A DNA stretch of 64,000 nucleotides from Lentzea alba (GTDB lineage Bacteria; Actinomycetota; Actinomycetes; Mycobacteriales; Pseudonocardiaceae): contig NZ_JAAMPJ010000012.1 of the NCBI RefSeq assembly GCF_011067745.1, forward strand, positions 310,001 to 374,000, read 5' to 3'. Shown one piece after another: positions 17,911-27,137 of the stretch. Positions within the stretch are counted from its first letter, which is position 1. Every line of letters begins with the position of its first letter. The notes beneath the pieces were generated by a model. The model searched no databases, was not told the DNA's origin, and worked only from the letters and a program-made list of their open reading frames with translations. The translations under genes were made by a program, and so were the position numbers.

Positions 17911-18604
17911 GGTCGCTCCCGTCGGCGATCTTGTAGCCGATCCCGTAGACGGTGAGCAGATACGCCGGTGCGGCCGGGTCGGACTCCAGCTTGCGCCGCA
18001 GGTTGCGCACGTGCACGTCGATCGTGCGCTCGGTGATGAACCCGTCCAGCCCGTACGCGCCTTCGAGCAGCTGCGCCCGGCTGAACACCCGCCCCGGCTC
18101 GGCGGCCAGCACCGCGAGGATGCGGAACTCGGCCGGCGTGCAGGCGACCAGCCGACCGGCGACCCGCACCTCGTGCCGCATCGGCTCCAGTTCCAGCTCG
18201 CCGACCCGCAGTGCGCGCCGCGCCGGTGCGCTGTTCGCCCCGGAACGCCGCAACAACACCCGCACCCGCGCCATCAGCTCACGGGGGTCGTAGGGCTTGG
18301 CGAGGTAGTCGTCCGCGCCGAGGTCGAACCCGAGCAGCTTGTCGTCGGCCTCCGCCCGTGCGCTGATCATCAGCACCGGCAGGTCAGCGTCCTCGGCCCG
18401 GACCGCCCGGCAGACGTCCCACCCGTCCACACCCGGCAGCATCAGGTCCAGCACCAGCAGGTCCGGGCGCCGGCCCCTGATCTCGTCGAGCGCCTTGCGG
18501 CCGTCGTCGACCAGCTGGAACGTGTGGTTCTCCCGAGCGAGAAAGCGCCCGATCAGCTCCGCCTGTCTCGGTTCGTCTTCGGCCACCAGGACGTAGGCGC
18601 ACAT
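17900..18604 (-). CDS. OmpR/PhoB-family response regulator
   Basis: 234 residues. Receiver domain with acidic pair EDE, phospho-acceptor Asp in LLVLDLMLPG, the switch Ser in MISARAE and Lys in YLAKPYDP. A C-terminal winged helix follows (ERTIDVHVRNLRRKLESD). Start MCAYVLVAEDE; an ATG three codons earlier is possible. It is coupled to the downstream kinase and lies 34 nt after the PucR gene. Possible targets are its own operon and the wall hydrolases behind it. Confidence 0.93.
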   Translation of the reverse strand: MCAYVLVAEDEPRQAELIGRFLARENHTFQLVDDGRKALDEIRGRRPDLLVLDLMLPGVDGWDVCRAVRAEDADLPVLMISARAEADDKLLGFDLGADDYLAKPYDPRELMARVRVLLRRSGANSAPARRALRVGELELEPMRHEVRVAGRLVACTPAEFRILAVLAAEPGRVFSRAQLLEGAYGLDGFITERTIDVHVRNLRRKLESDPAAPAYLLTVYGIGYKIADGSDRGQ

Positions 18605-18638
18605 GGCGGCCATGATGCCAGCCGGGGAGTTCCGGTGA

Positions 18639-19784
18639 TCACGAGTGCAGGGCCAGCACGAGCTCCAGGCGGGTGGCGGGGTCGTGCATGGCGTCACCGA
18701 AGAGCGTTTCGAGCTGCCGCATCCGGTAGCGCACCGTCTGCGGATGAACGTGCAGGCGCGCGGCCGTGTCCGGGACGTTGGTTCCGCTGAGCAGCCAGGC
18801 CAGCAGCGTCTCGCGGAGTCGTTCGCGTTGCTTCTCCGGCACGGCCTCCAGCGGGCCGAGGGCACGTGCGCGGAGGTGCTCCAGGAGCTCCTGGTCGCTG
18901 TGCAGCAGGAGGACGGGCAGGTGGTCGGCGCACCGGAGCAGCTTGCGCCGGGGCAGGACGCCGCTTTCCGCGAGGCGAAGGGCGCGAGTGGCCCAGCGCA
19001 GGGATCGCCCGGCCTCGGTCAGCGCGACGGTCGGGCCGAGTGCCGCCGGGCGGTCGCGCAACGCGAGGGCGAGCGACTGGTCGCTGAAGTGGCCGGAGCC
19101 GTCGGGCGCGGGCAGGAGCAGCCGCGGCGGGTGCGCCTCCAGGTCGACCAGGGCGCCCATCGGCGTCGGCGGCGGGTCCTCCTCGGCGGGGTGGTCCGAA
19201 GCGGTCGCGAACACGACGACGGCGACCTGGTCCGGCACGGTCCACTGTGCTCGGTGGGCCAGTTCCCGCACGGCCTCCGGTGGCGCGGGCTGGTCGCCGA
19301 GCAGCAGGTCGAGCAGGCGCCGCCGCCGGCGCTCCAGCTCGTGCGAGTCGCGCAGCCGCGCTTCCGCGTACCCGGCCGCGGCGGCCTCCGCGACCTCGTG
19401 GACGGTTCGGAACGAGAGCTCGCCCAGCTTCGACATGACGGCTGAGTCCAGCCCGAGTTTCTCCACCGTCCGGCCCAGCAGGCGCCAGGCCTGCAGACCT
19501 CCGACCCGCAACGCGGACTGCAGCGTCTCCAGGCTGCGACCCGCGAGTGCCGTGTTCCAGCCCAGCTCGTAGTACGTCGCCGTGATCGCCTCCCCCGAGC
19601 GGTTCGGGTCGGCGACGTGTTCGATGAAGAAGGTCAACGCCTGGACCACGCCGGTGCGCAGGTTGCCGCCGTCGGGCTGGGCGAACTCGGGTACCTGCCG
19701 GCGGACTTCCCGTTCCACCTCGTCGGCCACGGACGGGAGGTCGTCGCGTAATCGTTGGGCGAGACCGGCAGGAATCGGTGTCAT
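18639..19784 (-). CDS. PucR-family transcriptional regulator
   Basis: 381 residues from the ATG at 19784. The N-terminal two thirds are an actinobacterial GGDEF-like/helical sensory region. The C-terminus is the PucR HTH (NVPDTAARLHVHPQTVRYRM, then RQLETLFGD). Such proteins are activators of catabolic or developmental genes and often sit alone. The 279-nt stretch upstream (19785-20063) holds no gene or obvious site. Confidence 0.88.
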   Translation of the reverse strand: MTPIPAGLAQRLRDDLPSVADEVEREVRRQVPEFAQPDGGNLRTGVVQALTFFIEHVADPNRSGEAITATYYELGWNTALAGRSLETLQSALRVGGLQAWRLLGRTVEKLGLDSAVMSKLGELSFRTVHEVAEAAAAGYAEARLRDSHELERRRRRLLDLLLGDQPAPPEAVRELAHRAQWTVPDQVAVVVFATASDHPAEEDPPPTPMGALVDLEAHPPRLLLPAPDGSGHFSDQSLALALRDRPAALGPTVALTEAGRSLRWATRALRLAESGVLPRRKLLRCADHLPVLLLHSDQELLEHLRARALGPLEAVPEKQRERLRETLLAWLLSGTNVPDTAARLHVHPQTVRYRMRQLETLFGDAMHDPATRLELVLALHS

Positions 19785-20063
19785 GGCGGCATTGTCGCGC
19801 GGACATCGCTGAACTGATGTGTGGTGAGCAACCCGCTGGCGCGCCGCGCGGCCTCTGGATCGAACTCGAAGCGATGCATCCGGTGCCGAAGGGTTCGGGG
19901 GTGGATTCCGCTGGACGGCGACTTCCATGCTGTCCTCCATCAGGCGGTTGTCGGTCCGGCACTTTCTCGCCGATCCGGGATGCGACCGATGCCGGCGATG
20001 ACGTCCACGGACAATTGTCGTCACGGAACACGTCCGGCATCGGTCACACCCAGGGGTGAATTC

Positions 20064-20720
20064 TCAGACTTTTCCGGCGATGAACGTCGCGGCGTCGTCG
20101 GCGTTGAGGAAGTAGCTCAGGTGCGACAGGACGTCGGTCGCGCCGTTCACGCAGACCGGGTCGGTCTTCACGCAGTATTCCTTCGTCCGGCTCTGGTACG
20201 TGCCGGTGATGTGCCTGCCCTGCGCCCCGATGGGCGGTCCGAACACCACGACGGCGGCGACCCGCGGCTCGATCGACGCCGGGATGGTCGCCGCGATCGG
20301 GGCGCCGACGGCGGCACCGGCGCTGCTCACGCCGATCGCGTTGCCGATCACGTTGGCGCCCTGCGAGTAGCCGACGAGCACGAAGCGCTGGTTGGGACAG
20401 GACCTGGCCTGGGCGGTGACGTGGTTGACCACGTCGATGTTGCCCTTGGTCGCCGACATCAGGTCGAGGTTGGCCGGGTAGTTCACCGCGTAGCTGGTCG
20501 TCGACCTGCCGGTCAGCTTCCGCTGGACGGACGAGAACACCGGGTCGCCGACGATGACGCCCAGCGTGCCGGGTTCGAACGTGCCACGCGCGGAGACCAC
20601 GTCGATGTCCGCGCACGGAGCCGCGGCGGCGGGCGCGGCGGCGGCGACCGCTCCACTGGTGAGCAGCGTGGCCGTGGCGGCCACGACGGGAGCGAGTGAA
20701 CGGAACGGAGATCTGAACAT
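20064..20720 (-). CDS. Secreted cutinase-like serine hydrolase
   Basis: 218 residues. Signal peptide (MFRSPFRSLAPVVAATATLL, cleavage near AAAAP) and an alpha/beta hydrolase of the cutinase family: nucleophile Ser in GYSQG, Asp in KTDPVC and His in DVLSHLSY, with the family's conserved cysteines (PCADIDVV, ARSCPN, YCVKTDPVC). Such enzymes cut cutin, lipids or, in mycobacteria (Rv3802c, next to FadD32 and Pks13), cell-envelope lipids and thioesters. Its place 4.7 kb from a FadD32/Pks13-like pair makes an envelope-lipid role plausible. A cutin or polyester esterase is the alternative. Confidence 0.88.
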   Translation of the reverse strand: MFRSPFRSLAPVVAATATLLTSGAVAAAAPAAAAPCADIDVVSARGTFEPGTLGVIVGDPVFSSVQRKLTGRSTTSYAVNYPANLDLMSATKGNIDVVNHVTAQARSCPNQRFVLVGYSQGANVIGNAIGVSSAGAAVGAPIAATIPASIEPRVAAVVVFGPPIGAQGRHITGTYQSRTKEYCVKTDPVCVNGATDVLSHLSYFLNADDAATFIAGKV

Positions 20721-20857
20721 GTCTCGACACCTCTTCGTATCGACGGTGGAAGAAGACTTCCGAGGGAAATACCGCGCCGCGTATTCGGCGGAATCGCGCA
20801 GAAAGTCGCGAACTGGCAGGTGCATCACCATAACGAGCCCGTGATCGAGCGTGGAAG

Positions 20858-20916
20858 TCACGAACGTGAGCAAGCCGGGGCCGCTGTTTGTCACGAAGTT
20901 GAGCAATCCGGGCCGG
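20858..20916. repeat. Two imperfect direct repeats upstream of the cutinase and MmpL genes
   Basis: TCACGAACGTGAGCAAGCC (20858) recurs as TCACGAAGTTGAGCAATCC (20891) with a 33-nt period and 19 of 23 matches. The first copy contains the palindrome TCACG-AA-CGTGA. It lies in the 298-nt divergent gap 20721-21018, which otherwise holds no gene. Possibly a tandem operator. Confidence 0.45.
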
Positions 20917-21018
20917 GCGATGTGTGCTGGTTCTCGATTTTCCGCGAGGTGTTGCAGCAGGTTTCCGCCTTGAGTTAGGTGTCGGGACATTGGCCTGTCC
21001 CGAGAGGCGGATTGCCTG

Positions 21019-23088
21019 ATGCGAGTCGATCTCCCCGCCCGATTGCCGCCGGTTTCCGGGCACAGCGGGATGAAGGGACGTCTGTTCCCCGCCCTGGTGC
21101 TGATCGCGTGGCTCGTCCTGGGCGCGGTCGGCGGCACGGCACCCGGCGGGCTGACCGAGGTGCAGCGCAACGACGGCGAGTCGTTCCTGCCGGCGGAGTC
21201 CGAAGCCACGGAAGTCGTGCGGCTGCAGGAACAGATCGCGGGCGGCAAGATCCAGCCCGCGCTGGTGGTGTTCACCAGACCGTCCGGCGTCACCGAAACC
21301 GATCTCGCGGCGGTGACGGCGCGATCGGCCGAGGTTTCCCGGCTCACCGGGCTGACCGGTCCGCTCTCGGCGCCCGTGCCGGCTCAGGACGGCAAAGCGG
21401 TGCTGGTCAGCGTGCCGGTGTCCGGCGCGGACGGGTTCGAGGCCGGGCGGACGGTGCAGCGGATGCGCGACGTCGTCCGCGCGGATCTTCCCGCCGGCCT
21501 GTCGGTGCACGTGACCGGGCCGGCGGGGTTCACCGCGGACTTCGGCGCGGCGTTCGCCGGGATCGACGGGCGGCTGCTGGTCGTCACGGCTCTCGTGGTC
21601 GCACTGGTCCTGGTGCTGGTCTACCGCAGTCCGTTGCTGCCCGTGGTGGTGCTGGTGTCGGCGGGCCTGGCGCTGATCGTCTCGGCGCTGCTGATCCGTC
21701 CGCTGGCCGCGCACGACGTGCTCACGCTCAGCGGGCAGAGCCAGGGAATCCTGTTCATCCTGGTGTTCGGTGCGTCCACCGACTACGCGTTGCTGCTGAT
21801 CGCCCGGCATCGCGAAGAGCTGGCGACCGCCGCGAGCCCGCGGCAGGCGGTGACGGCGGCGGTGCGGGCGTCGTTCGAGTCCATCGCGGCATCGGCCGGG
21901 ACCGTGATCCTGGGCCTGACCTGCCTGCTGTTCAGCGAGCTCTCGTCGAACCAGGGCCTCGGCCCGGTCGCGGCCATCGGGATCGGCGCGTCGCTGCTGG
22001 TGTCGCTGACGTTCCTGCCCGCCGCCCTGATCCTGCTGGGGCGCACGGCTTTCTGGCCGCTGCGGCCGCGCCCGGCAGCCCGGCCGCGGCTGTGGGGCCG
22101 GGTCGCGAACCTCGTCGGCCGTTACCACACACCGGTCTGGGTGGTCAGCCTGCTCGTCCTGGCCTGGTTCGCGCTCTTCGCCGCATCACTGCGCTCGGAC
22201 GGCGTGGAGCAGTCCGACGTCTTCCTGGACCGGGTGGAGGCGGTGACCGGACAGGAGGTGCTGGCCGAGCACTTCCCGGCCGGTGCCGGTGATCCGGTGG
22301 TGATCATCGCCAGACCCCGGTACGCGGCCGAGGTGGCGCAGGAGGCGAAGGTCGAGGGGGTGGCCGCGGTGAAGGTCGGCCAGCCGGGCGGCGGCCTGGT
22401 GCAGATCGACGCGACCATCACGGCGCCCGCCGAGTCGCCAGAGGCGCGGAAGACCTTGGCGGACATCAGGAACGCGGTGCGCAAGGTTCCTGGAGCGGAG
22501 GTGTGGGTGGGTGGGCAGACGGCGATCCAGCAGGAGATCATCGCGGCGGCCGAACGGGATCGGCGGGTGATCATTCCGGCGGTGCTGGTGGTCGTGTTCC
22601 TCGTACTGGCGCTGCTGCTGAGGTCGGTGCTGGCACCCCTGGTGCTGATCGGGACGGTCGTGCTGTCGTTCGTCGCCGCGCTCGGCGCCGGCGCGCTGAT
22701 GTTCAACGAGGTGTGGAAGTTCCCGGGTTCGGATCCGTCCGTGCCGCTCTACGCGTTCGTGTTCCTGGTCGCCCTCGGGGTGGACTACAACATCTTCCTG
22801 ATGACGCGGGTGCGCGAGGAGGCGCGCCGGGAGGGGACCAGGGCGGGAACTCTCCGCGGGCTGACGGTGACCGGTGGCGTGATCACGTCCGCCGGCGTGG
22901 TGCTGGCCGCGACCTTCGCGGCGCTGGCCGTGCTGCCGATCCTGTTCATGGTCCAGATCGCGTTCCTGGTGGCGTTCGGAGTGCTGCTGGACACCCTGCT
23001 GGTGCGGTCACTGCTGGTGCCGGCGCTCACCGTCCACATCGGACGCGGCATCTGGTGGCCCGGCCGGCTGCGCCGGGAGGCGGTGTGA
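21019..23088 (+). CDS. MMPL-family RND transporter
   Basis: 689 residues with about 12 TM helices in two RND halves and two extracytoplasmic loops. TM4 and TM10 each carry the Asp-Tyr pair used for proton relay in MmpL3 (STDYALLLIARHRE and GVDYNIFLMTRVRE). The size matches the shorter actinomycete MmpL/ActII-3 class, not the 900-plus-residue MmpL3. The start could also be the ATG at 21070. It probably exports a lipid or polyketide; the product of the adjacent FAAL/PKS genes is the natural candidate. Its 3' end overlaps the convergent MFS gene by 81 nt. Confidence 0.9.
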   Translation: MRVDLPARLPPVSGHSGMKGRLFPALVLIAWLVLGAVGGTAPGGLTEVQRNDGESFLPAESEATEVVRLQEQIAGGKIQPALVVFTRPSGVTETDLAAVTARSAEVSRLTGLTGPLSAPVPAQDGKAVLVSVPVSGADGFEAGRTVQRMRDVVRADLPAGLSVHVTGPAGFTADFGAAFAGIDGRLLVVTALVVALVLVLVYRSPLLPVVVLVSAGLALIVSALLIRPLAAHDVLTLSGQSQGILFILVFGASTDYALLLIARHREELATAASPRQAVTAAVRASFESIAASAGTVILGLTCLLFSELSSNQGLGPVAAIGIGASLLVSLTFLPAALILLGRTAFWPLRPRPAARPRLWGRVANLVGRYHTPVWVVSLLVLAWFALFAASLRSDGVEQSDVFLDRVEAVTGQEVLAEHFPAGAGDPVVIIARPRYAAEVAQEAKVEGVAAVKVGQPGGGLVQIDATITAPAESPEARKTLADIRNAVRKVPGAEVWVGGQTAIQQEIIAAAERDRRVIIPAVLVVVFLVLALLLRSVLAPLVLIGTVVLSFVAALGAGALMFNEVWKFPGSDPSVPLYAFVFLVALGVDYNIFLMTRVREEARREGTRAGTLRGLTVTGGVITSAGVVLAATFAALAVLPILFMVQIAFLVAFGVLLDTLLVRSLLVPALTVHIGRGIWWPGRLRREAV

Positions 23089-24318
23089 CGTGCGGGTGGC
23101 GAGCACGGCCCCGGCCGCGATCACGACCGCGGCGGCGGCGATGGCCGCGTGGAAGCCGGGGATGAACGCGGCGGCGCCGGAACCGAGGCCCTGCGCCGCC
23201 TCGCCCACGTCGGTTCCGGCCGGGACCAGCGTGCCGACCCGCCACGACATGACCAGGCCGAGCACGAGGATCCCGGCCACCCCGCCGACCTGGGTGGCCA
23301 CCTGCTGCAGCGCGGAGGCGAGAGCCGACATCGACACCGGGGCGCCCGCGATGACGACCTGGGTCGCGGCGATCAACGCCACCCCGGTGCCGCACCCGAG
23401 CACCAGCGCCGCCGGCAGGATCTTGGCTTGCGCGCTCGCCGGTTCGAGTGCCAGGAACCCGAGCATTCCCACCAGAACCAGGACCAGGCCGCCGACGATC
23501 GGCAGGCGGGGCCCGAACCGCGCGGTGAGGGCGCCACCGATCGGCGCGCTGAGCACGAGGACGGCGGTGAGCGGCAGCAGCCATTCCGCCGCGCCGACCG
23601 GATCGAGCCCGCGCACGTTGCGCAGGTACAGCGTGAGGAAGAACAGCAAGCCGTACAGGGAGAAGTAGCTCAGTCCAGTGAGGACAGTGCCGAGTGCGAC
23701 ACCGGGAGCGCGGATGAGGTCTCGTGGACGTCCGGGCGGTCCCTCCGCGCGTGACTCGCCGACGGCGGACAACGCGAGCAGGACGGTGACGGCGGCGATC
23801 GGCCCGTTGACGAGGAACACCATCGGCCACCCGAGGTGCTGGACGATCAGTCCGGCGACGACCGGTCCCGCCGCGATGGACAGCGCTCCCGCCCCGCCCC
23901 ACACACCGAGGGCGACGTCGAGGCGTTTGCCGGAGAAACTCGCCCGCAGCAGGGCGAGCGCGGCGGGCTGCAGCAACGCGCCGCACACTCCCTGGCCCGC
24001 GCGCAGCACGATCAGCAGCCAGGCGGCCGAGCTCGCCGCGATGAGCACCGAGATCACCCCGAAGCCCGCCACCCCGGCCACGAACACGCGCCGCCTGCCG
24101 ATCCGGTCGGCCAGCCGGCCGGCCGGGAACAGCGCGACGGCCAGTGCCACCAGATAGGCGTTGGCGATCCATTGCAGCTCGGCCAGTGAAGCGTTCGCCG
24201 TGCGCGCGACATCCGGCCCGGCAATGGTGAGCGCGGTGCCGTCGAGACCGACCATCACGCCGCCGAGCGATACCGTCACCAGGGTGAGAGAAGGCCGGCT
24301 CAGATTGAATCTCATCAT
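23008..24318 (-). CDS. MFS drug/metabolite efflux transporter (DHA2-like)
   Basis: 436 residues, about 13 hydrophobic helices. The DHA2 N-terminal pattern is present (MVGLDGTALTIAGPDVAR, motif D1/C area) with motif A GRLADRIGRRRVF between TM2 and TM3. It is divergent from the Ag85-like esterase (53 nt apart) and tail-to-tail with the MMPL gene. Probably proton-driven efflux of a small molecule; the substrate is unknown. Confidence 0.88.
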   Translation of the reverse strand: MMRFNLSRPSLTLVTVSLGGVMVGLDGTALTIAGPDVARTANASLAELQWIANAYLVALAVALFPAGRLADRIGRRRVFVAGVAGFGVISVLIAASSAAWLLIVLRAGQGVCGALLQPAALALLRASFSGKRLDVALGVWGGAGALSIAAGPVVAGLIVQHLGWPMVFLVNGPIAAVTVLLALSAVGESRAEGPPGRPRDLIRAPGVALGTVLTGLSYFSLYGLLFFLTLYLRNVRGLDPVGAAEWLLPLTAVLVLSAPIGGALTARFGPRLPIVGGLVLVLVGMLGFLALEPASAQAKILPAALVLGCGTGVALIAATQVVIAGAPVSMSALASALQQVATQVGGVAGILVLGLVMSWRVGTLVPAGTDVGEAAQGLGSGAAAFIPGFHAAIAAAAVVIAAGAVLATRTSHRLPAQPAGPPDAASDVDGERRHQQ

Positions 24319-24371
24319 GATGAGCGTCGACGGTAATAGAGCGGACGCGCGGACATCAATAGCGAGGTTCG

Positions 24372-25238
24372 ATGGACATTCAGGTCGTTTCGGAACGTTT
24401 TGTCCGGCCGGGGGTGTATCAGCTGGAGGTCCATTCGCCGGCGTTGAACGCGTCGGCCACGGTCATGCTGATCACTCCGCCCGGCTGGGCGCCGGGTGCT
24501 CGGCGCACCTGGCCGGTGCTGTACCTGCTGCACGGCGGTGACGACGGTCCGTCCTGCTGGCTCGACCGGACCGACGTCGCGCACCGGGCTCGGGCACATC
24601 CGGGTGGTGTGCTCGTCGTGCTCCCCGAGGGTGGCCGCGCCGGGTTCTACACCGATTGGCGGCACCCGCTTTCGCCCGCCTGGCACAGGTTTCACACGGT
24701 GGAGCTCAGGTCCCTGCTCGAATCTCGTTACGGCGCAGGCTCTTCCCGGGCCATCGCGGGCGTGTCCATGGGCGGCTACGGCGCCGTCATGTACGCCGCG
24801 CGCAACCCGGGGATGTTCCTGGCCGTGGCCTCCTACAGCGGCCTTCTGCACACCACCCGGCGGGGAGTTCCCTTGCTGCTGCGCTACTTCCTGCGCAGTG
24901 TCGGCGAACGGATGAGCGCGATGTGGGGGCCTCGGTGGTGGCGGCGCGCGCTCTGGGCCGGCAACGACCCGTACCGGCTGGCCCCGCGGTTGATCGGCAC
25001 GCCCCTGTACGTCGCGGCGGGTGATGGCACCAGGGTGGCGGGGGATCCGCCGGCGCCGGGCGACCGGTTGCTGGAGCGGCTGATCGGGCCGACGAGCCAC
25101 GACTTCGCCGAGCGGATGGCCGCGCTCGGTTCGCCCGTACGCACGAGTTTCCGGCCCGGCACGCACGACTGGCCGTCGTGGCAGCGCGAGCTGGACCGAT
25201 CGTGGGTATTTCTGACGGGGGCGCTCACGGAGGGTTAG
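24372..25238 (+). CDS. Antigen-85-like esterase/acyltransferase (esterase D family)
   Basis: 288 residues, alpha/beta hydrolase of the Ag85/esterase D type. Nucleophile elbow GVSMGGYGA; a segment VVLPEGGRAGFYTDWRHPLS closely parallels the conserved Ag85 stretch near VMPVGGQSSFYSDWYSP; a late His in GTHDWPSW. There is no signal peptide, unlike mycobacterial Ag85, so it may act inside the cell or leave by another route. It directly precedes the FAAL and Pks13-like genes on the same strand, 180 nt away. Inference: transfer or hydrolysis of the synthase's acyl product. Confidence 0.82.
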   Translation: MDIQVVSERFVRPGVYQLEVHSPALNASATVMLITPPGWAPGARRTWPVLYLLHGGDDGPSCWLDRTDVAHRARAHPGGVLVVLPEGGRAGFYTDWRHPLSPAWHRFHTVELRSLLESRYGAGSSRAIAGVSMGGYGAVMYAARNPGMFLAVASYSGLLHTTRRGVPLLLRYFLRSVGERMSAMWGPRWWRRALWAGNDPYRLAPRLIGTPLYVAAGDGTRVAGDPPAPGDRLLERLIGPTSHDFAERMAALGSPVRTSFRPGTHDWPSWQRELDRSWVFLTGALTEG

Positions 25239-25242
25239 AAAT

Positions 25243-25267
25243 GTGTGCGATCGTTCAATTCGCGCAC
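25243..25267 (+). terminator. Weak stem-loop after the esterase gene
   Basis: GTGTGCGA, 9-nt loop, TCGCGCAC (7 of 8 pairs), 5 nt after the esterase stop. It may partly separate the esterase from the FAAL/PKS transcript. Confidence 0.35.
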
Positions 25268-25328
25268 TCCGGGACTGAAGAATCGTGACAAAGAATCGGC
25301 TCGTGATCTGAGTCACCCGGATGATTTG

Positions 25329-25358
25329 TTGTGAGCGGAATTCCGCCCCGGCTAGCCT
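25329..25358 (+). promoter_or_regulatory. Candidate promoter of the FAAL-PKS operon
   Basis: TTGTGA (-35), 18 nt, TAGCCT (-10), about 60 nt before the FAAL start. The spacer contains the 12-bp perfect palindrome GCGGAATTCCGC (25335-25346), a possible operator. Confidence 0.45.
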
Positions 25359-25418
25359 GCCTGGCATCCTTTCGCCGCTCCCGGTTTCGCTGCGGCTGAT
25401 CGCACGGTTGGGATCACC

Positions 25419-27137
25419 ATGTCTGATCGAAGTAATGCGCCCTCGAACGGGTTCGAGTCACTGAGTGAGGCGCTCGCCCGGCGTGCCGGCGACAACGGCC
25501 CTGCTTTCACGTTCGTCGACTACCGCCACGGTCTGGACGGGGTCGAGCACACCCTCAGCTGGTCCGAGCTCGACCGCCGGGCGCGGGCGGTCGCGGCCCG
25601 GCTCACCGAGGTCAGTGCGCCGGGCGAACGGGTCGCGCTGCTCTGCCCGCAGAACCTCGACTACGTCGCCGGGTTCTTCGGCGCCCTCTACGCCGGCATG
25701 ATCGCGGTTCCGCTGTTCGCCCCCGAGGTGAGCTCGCACGCCGATCGACTGGTCGGCGCGCTCGCCGACTGCGATCCCGAGGTGTGGCTGACGTCCCAGG
25801 CCACCGTCGAGGCGCTCGACGAGCTGCCGGACCGGCTCCCGGTGCCCCGGCCGAAGCAGCTGATCGCGGTGGATTCCTTGCCGGACAGCGACTTCGAACC
25901 GCTGGAGGTGTCCGCGGAGCAACCCGCGTACCTGCAGTACACCTCGGGATCGACCAGGAACCCGGCCGGAGCCGTCATCACCCACGGCGCGCTCGCCGCC
26001 AACGTGCGGCAGGCGGTGGCGGCCTTCGGCGCGGACGAGGAGTCGACCTGCGCGGGCTGGTTGCCGTTCTTCCACGACATGGGTCTGGTCAACCTGGTGG
26101 CGTTGCCGGTCGCGGTCGGCTGCCGTTCGGTGTTCACCACGCCGTTCGCGTTCATCCGCAAACCCGTGCGCTGGCTGCGGATGCTGTCCGACCATCCCGA
26201 CGTGATCACCGCAGCGCCGAACTTCGCCTTCGACTACGCGGTCACCGCTCTGTCCGAACAGGACAGAGCGGGACTGGACCTCAGCCGGGTCGAGGTGGTC
26301 ATCAACGGCGCTGAGCCGATCCGGGCCGAGACGGTGGAGAACTTCCTGGCCGTCGCCGGGTCGCTGGGCTTCCCGGCGGCCGCGCACCGCCCGTCGTACG
26401 GGCTGGCCGAAGCGACGGTGTTCGTCAGCACGACCAAGGCGGGCACGACGCTGAGGACCACGACGTTCGACCTGACCCGGCTGGGACCGGGCGAGCGTGC
26501 CGTCGTGGTGCCCGACGACTCCGACCAGGCGGTGAGGCTGGTGGCAGTCGGTCAGCCGGTCGGCCAGGAGCTGCGACTCGTGACCGATCACCACGAGGTG
26601 CCCAGCGGCGTCGTGGGGGAGATCTGGGTGCACGGCCCGAACGTGGCACACGGCTACTGGCGGCAGCCGGATCGTTCGGCGGAGACATTCGGCGGGCGCC
26701 TGAAGGAGGGCACGCCCGCCACGGGCTGGCTGCGCACCGGGGACCTCGGCGTGCTCCACGAGGGCGACCTGTACGTCACCGGGCGGCTGAAGGACCTGAT
26801 CATTGTCGACGGGACGAACCACTACCCGCAGGACGTCGAAGTGACCGTGCAGGAGGCACATCCGGCGCTGCGGCGCGACCGGCTGGCGGTGTTCGGCGTC
26901 GAGCGCGACGGCCAGGAAGGACCGGTGGTCGTCGCGGAACACGCCGCGCACATCACGATGAACGACGACCTGGCCGCCGAGATCACCCGCGTGGTGCGGG
27001 TGGCCGTCTCGCGGCGACACGACCTGAGACTGCTGGACGTCGTGCTGGTGCCACCCGGCACGGTGTCGCGCACGTCCAGCGGGAAGATCGCGCGTTCGGC
27101 GACACGCCGTCGTTACCTGGACGGAGACCTGAGGTGA
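25419..27137 (+). CDS. Fatty acyl-AMP ligase, FadD32-like
   Basis: 572 residues. Adenylate-forming motifs YLQYTSGSTRNPAG, WLPFFHDMGL, PSYGLAEATVFVST, GWLRTGDLG and RTSSGKIARSA. The FAAL-specific insertion after the VSTT motif is present, which favours acyl-AMP transfer to a carrier protein over CoA ligation. Wording at LCPQNLDY, AAPNFAFDYA and NHYPQDVE closely follows mycobacterial FadD32, which loads meromycolate onto Pks13. It overlaps the PKS start by GTGA (27134-27137), so the two are made together. Probably activates a long-chain fatty acid and loads it on the PKS N-terminal carrier domain. Confidence 0.93.
   Translation: MSDRSNAPSNGFESLSEALARRAGDNGPAFTFVDYRHGLDGVEHTLSWSELDRRARAVAARLTEVSAPGERVALLCPQNLDYVAGFFGALYAGMIAVPLFAPEVSSHADRLVGALADCDPEVWLTSQATVEALDELPDRLPVPRPKQLIAVDSLPDSDFEPLEVSAEQPAYLQYTSGSTRNPAGAVITHGALAANVRQAVAAFGADEESTCAGWLPFFHDMGLVNLVALPVAVGCRSVFTTPFAFIRKPVRWLRMLSDHPDVITAAPNFAFDYAVTALSEQDRAGLDLSRVEVVINGAEPIRAETVENFLAVAGSLGFPAAAHRPSYGLAEATVFVSTTKAGTTLRTTTFDLTRLGPGERAVVVPDDSDQAVRLVAVGQPVGQELRLVTDHHEVPSGVVGEIWVHGPNVAHGYWRQPDRSAETFGGRLKEGTPATGWLRTGDLGVLHEGDLYVTGRLKDLIIVDGTNHYPQDVEVTVQEAHPALRRDRLAVFGVERDGQEGPVVVAEHAAHITMNDDLAAEITRVVRVAVSRRHDLRLLDVVLVPPGTVSRTSSGKIARSATRRRYLDGDLR

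Noticed and set aside
25326..25346. Stretch resembling the E. coli lac operator (TTGTGAGCGGAATT)
   Set aside because: The E. coli likeness is chance; the GCGGAATTCCGC palindrome and promoter hexamers explain it better, and no LacI gene is near.
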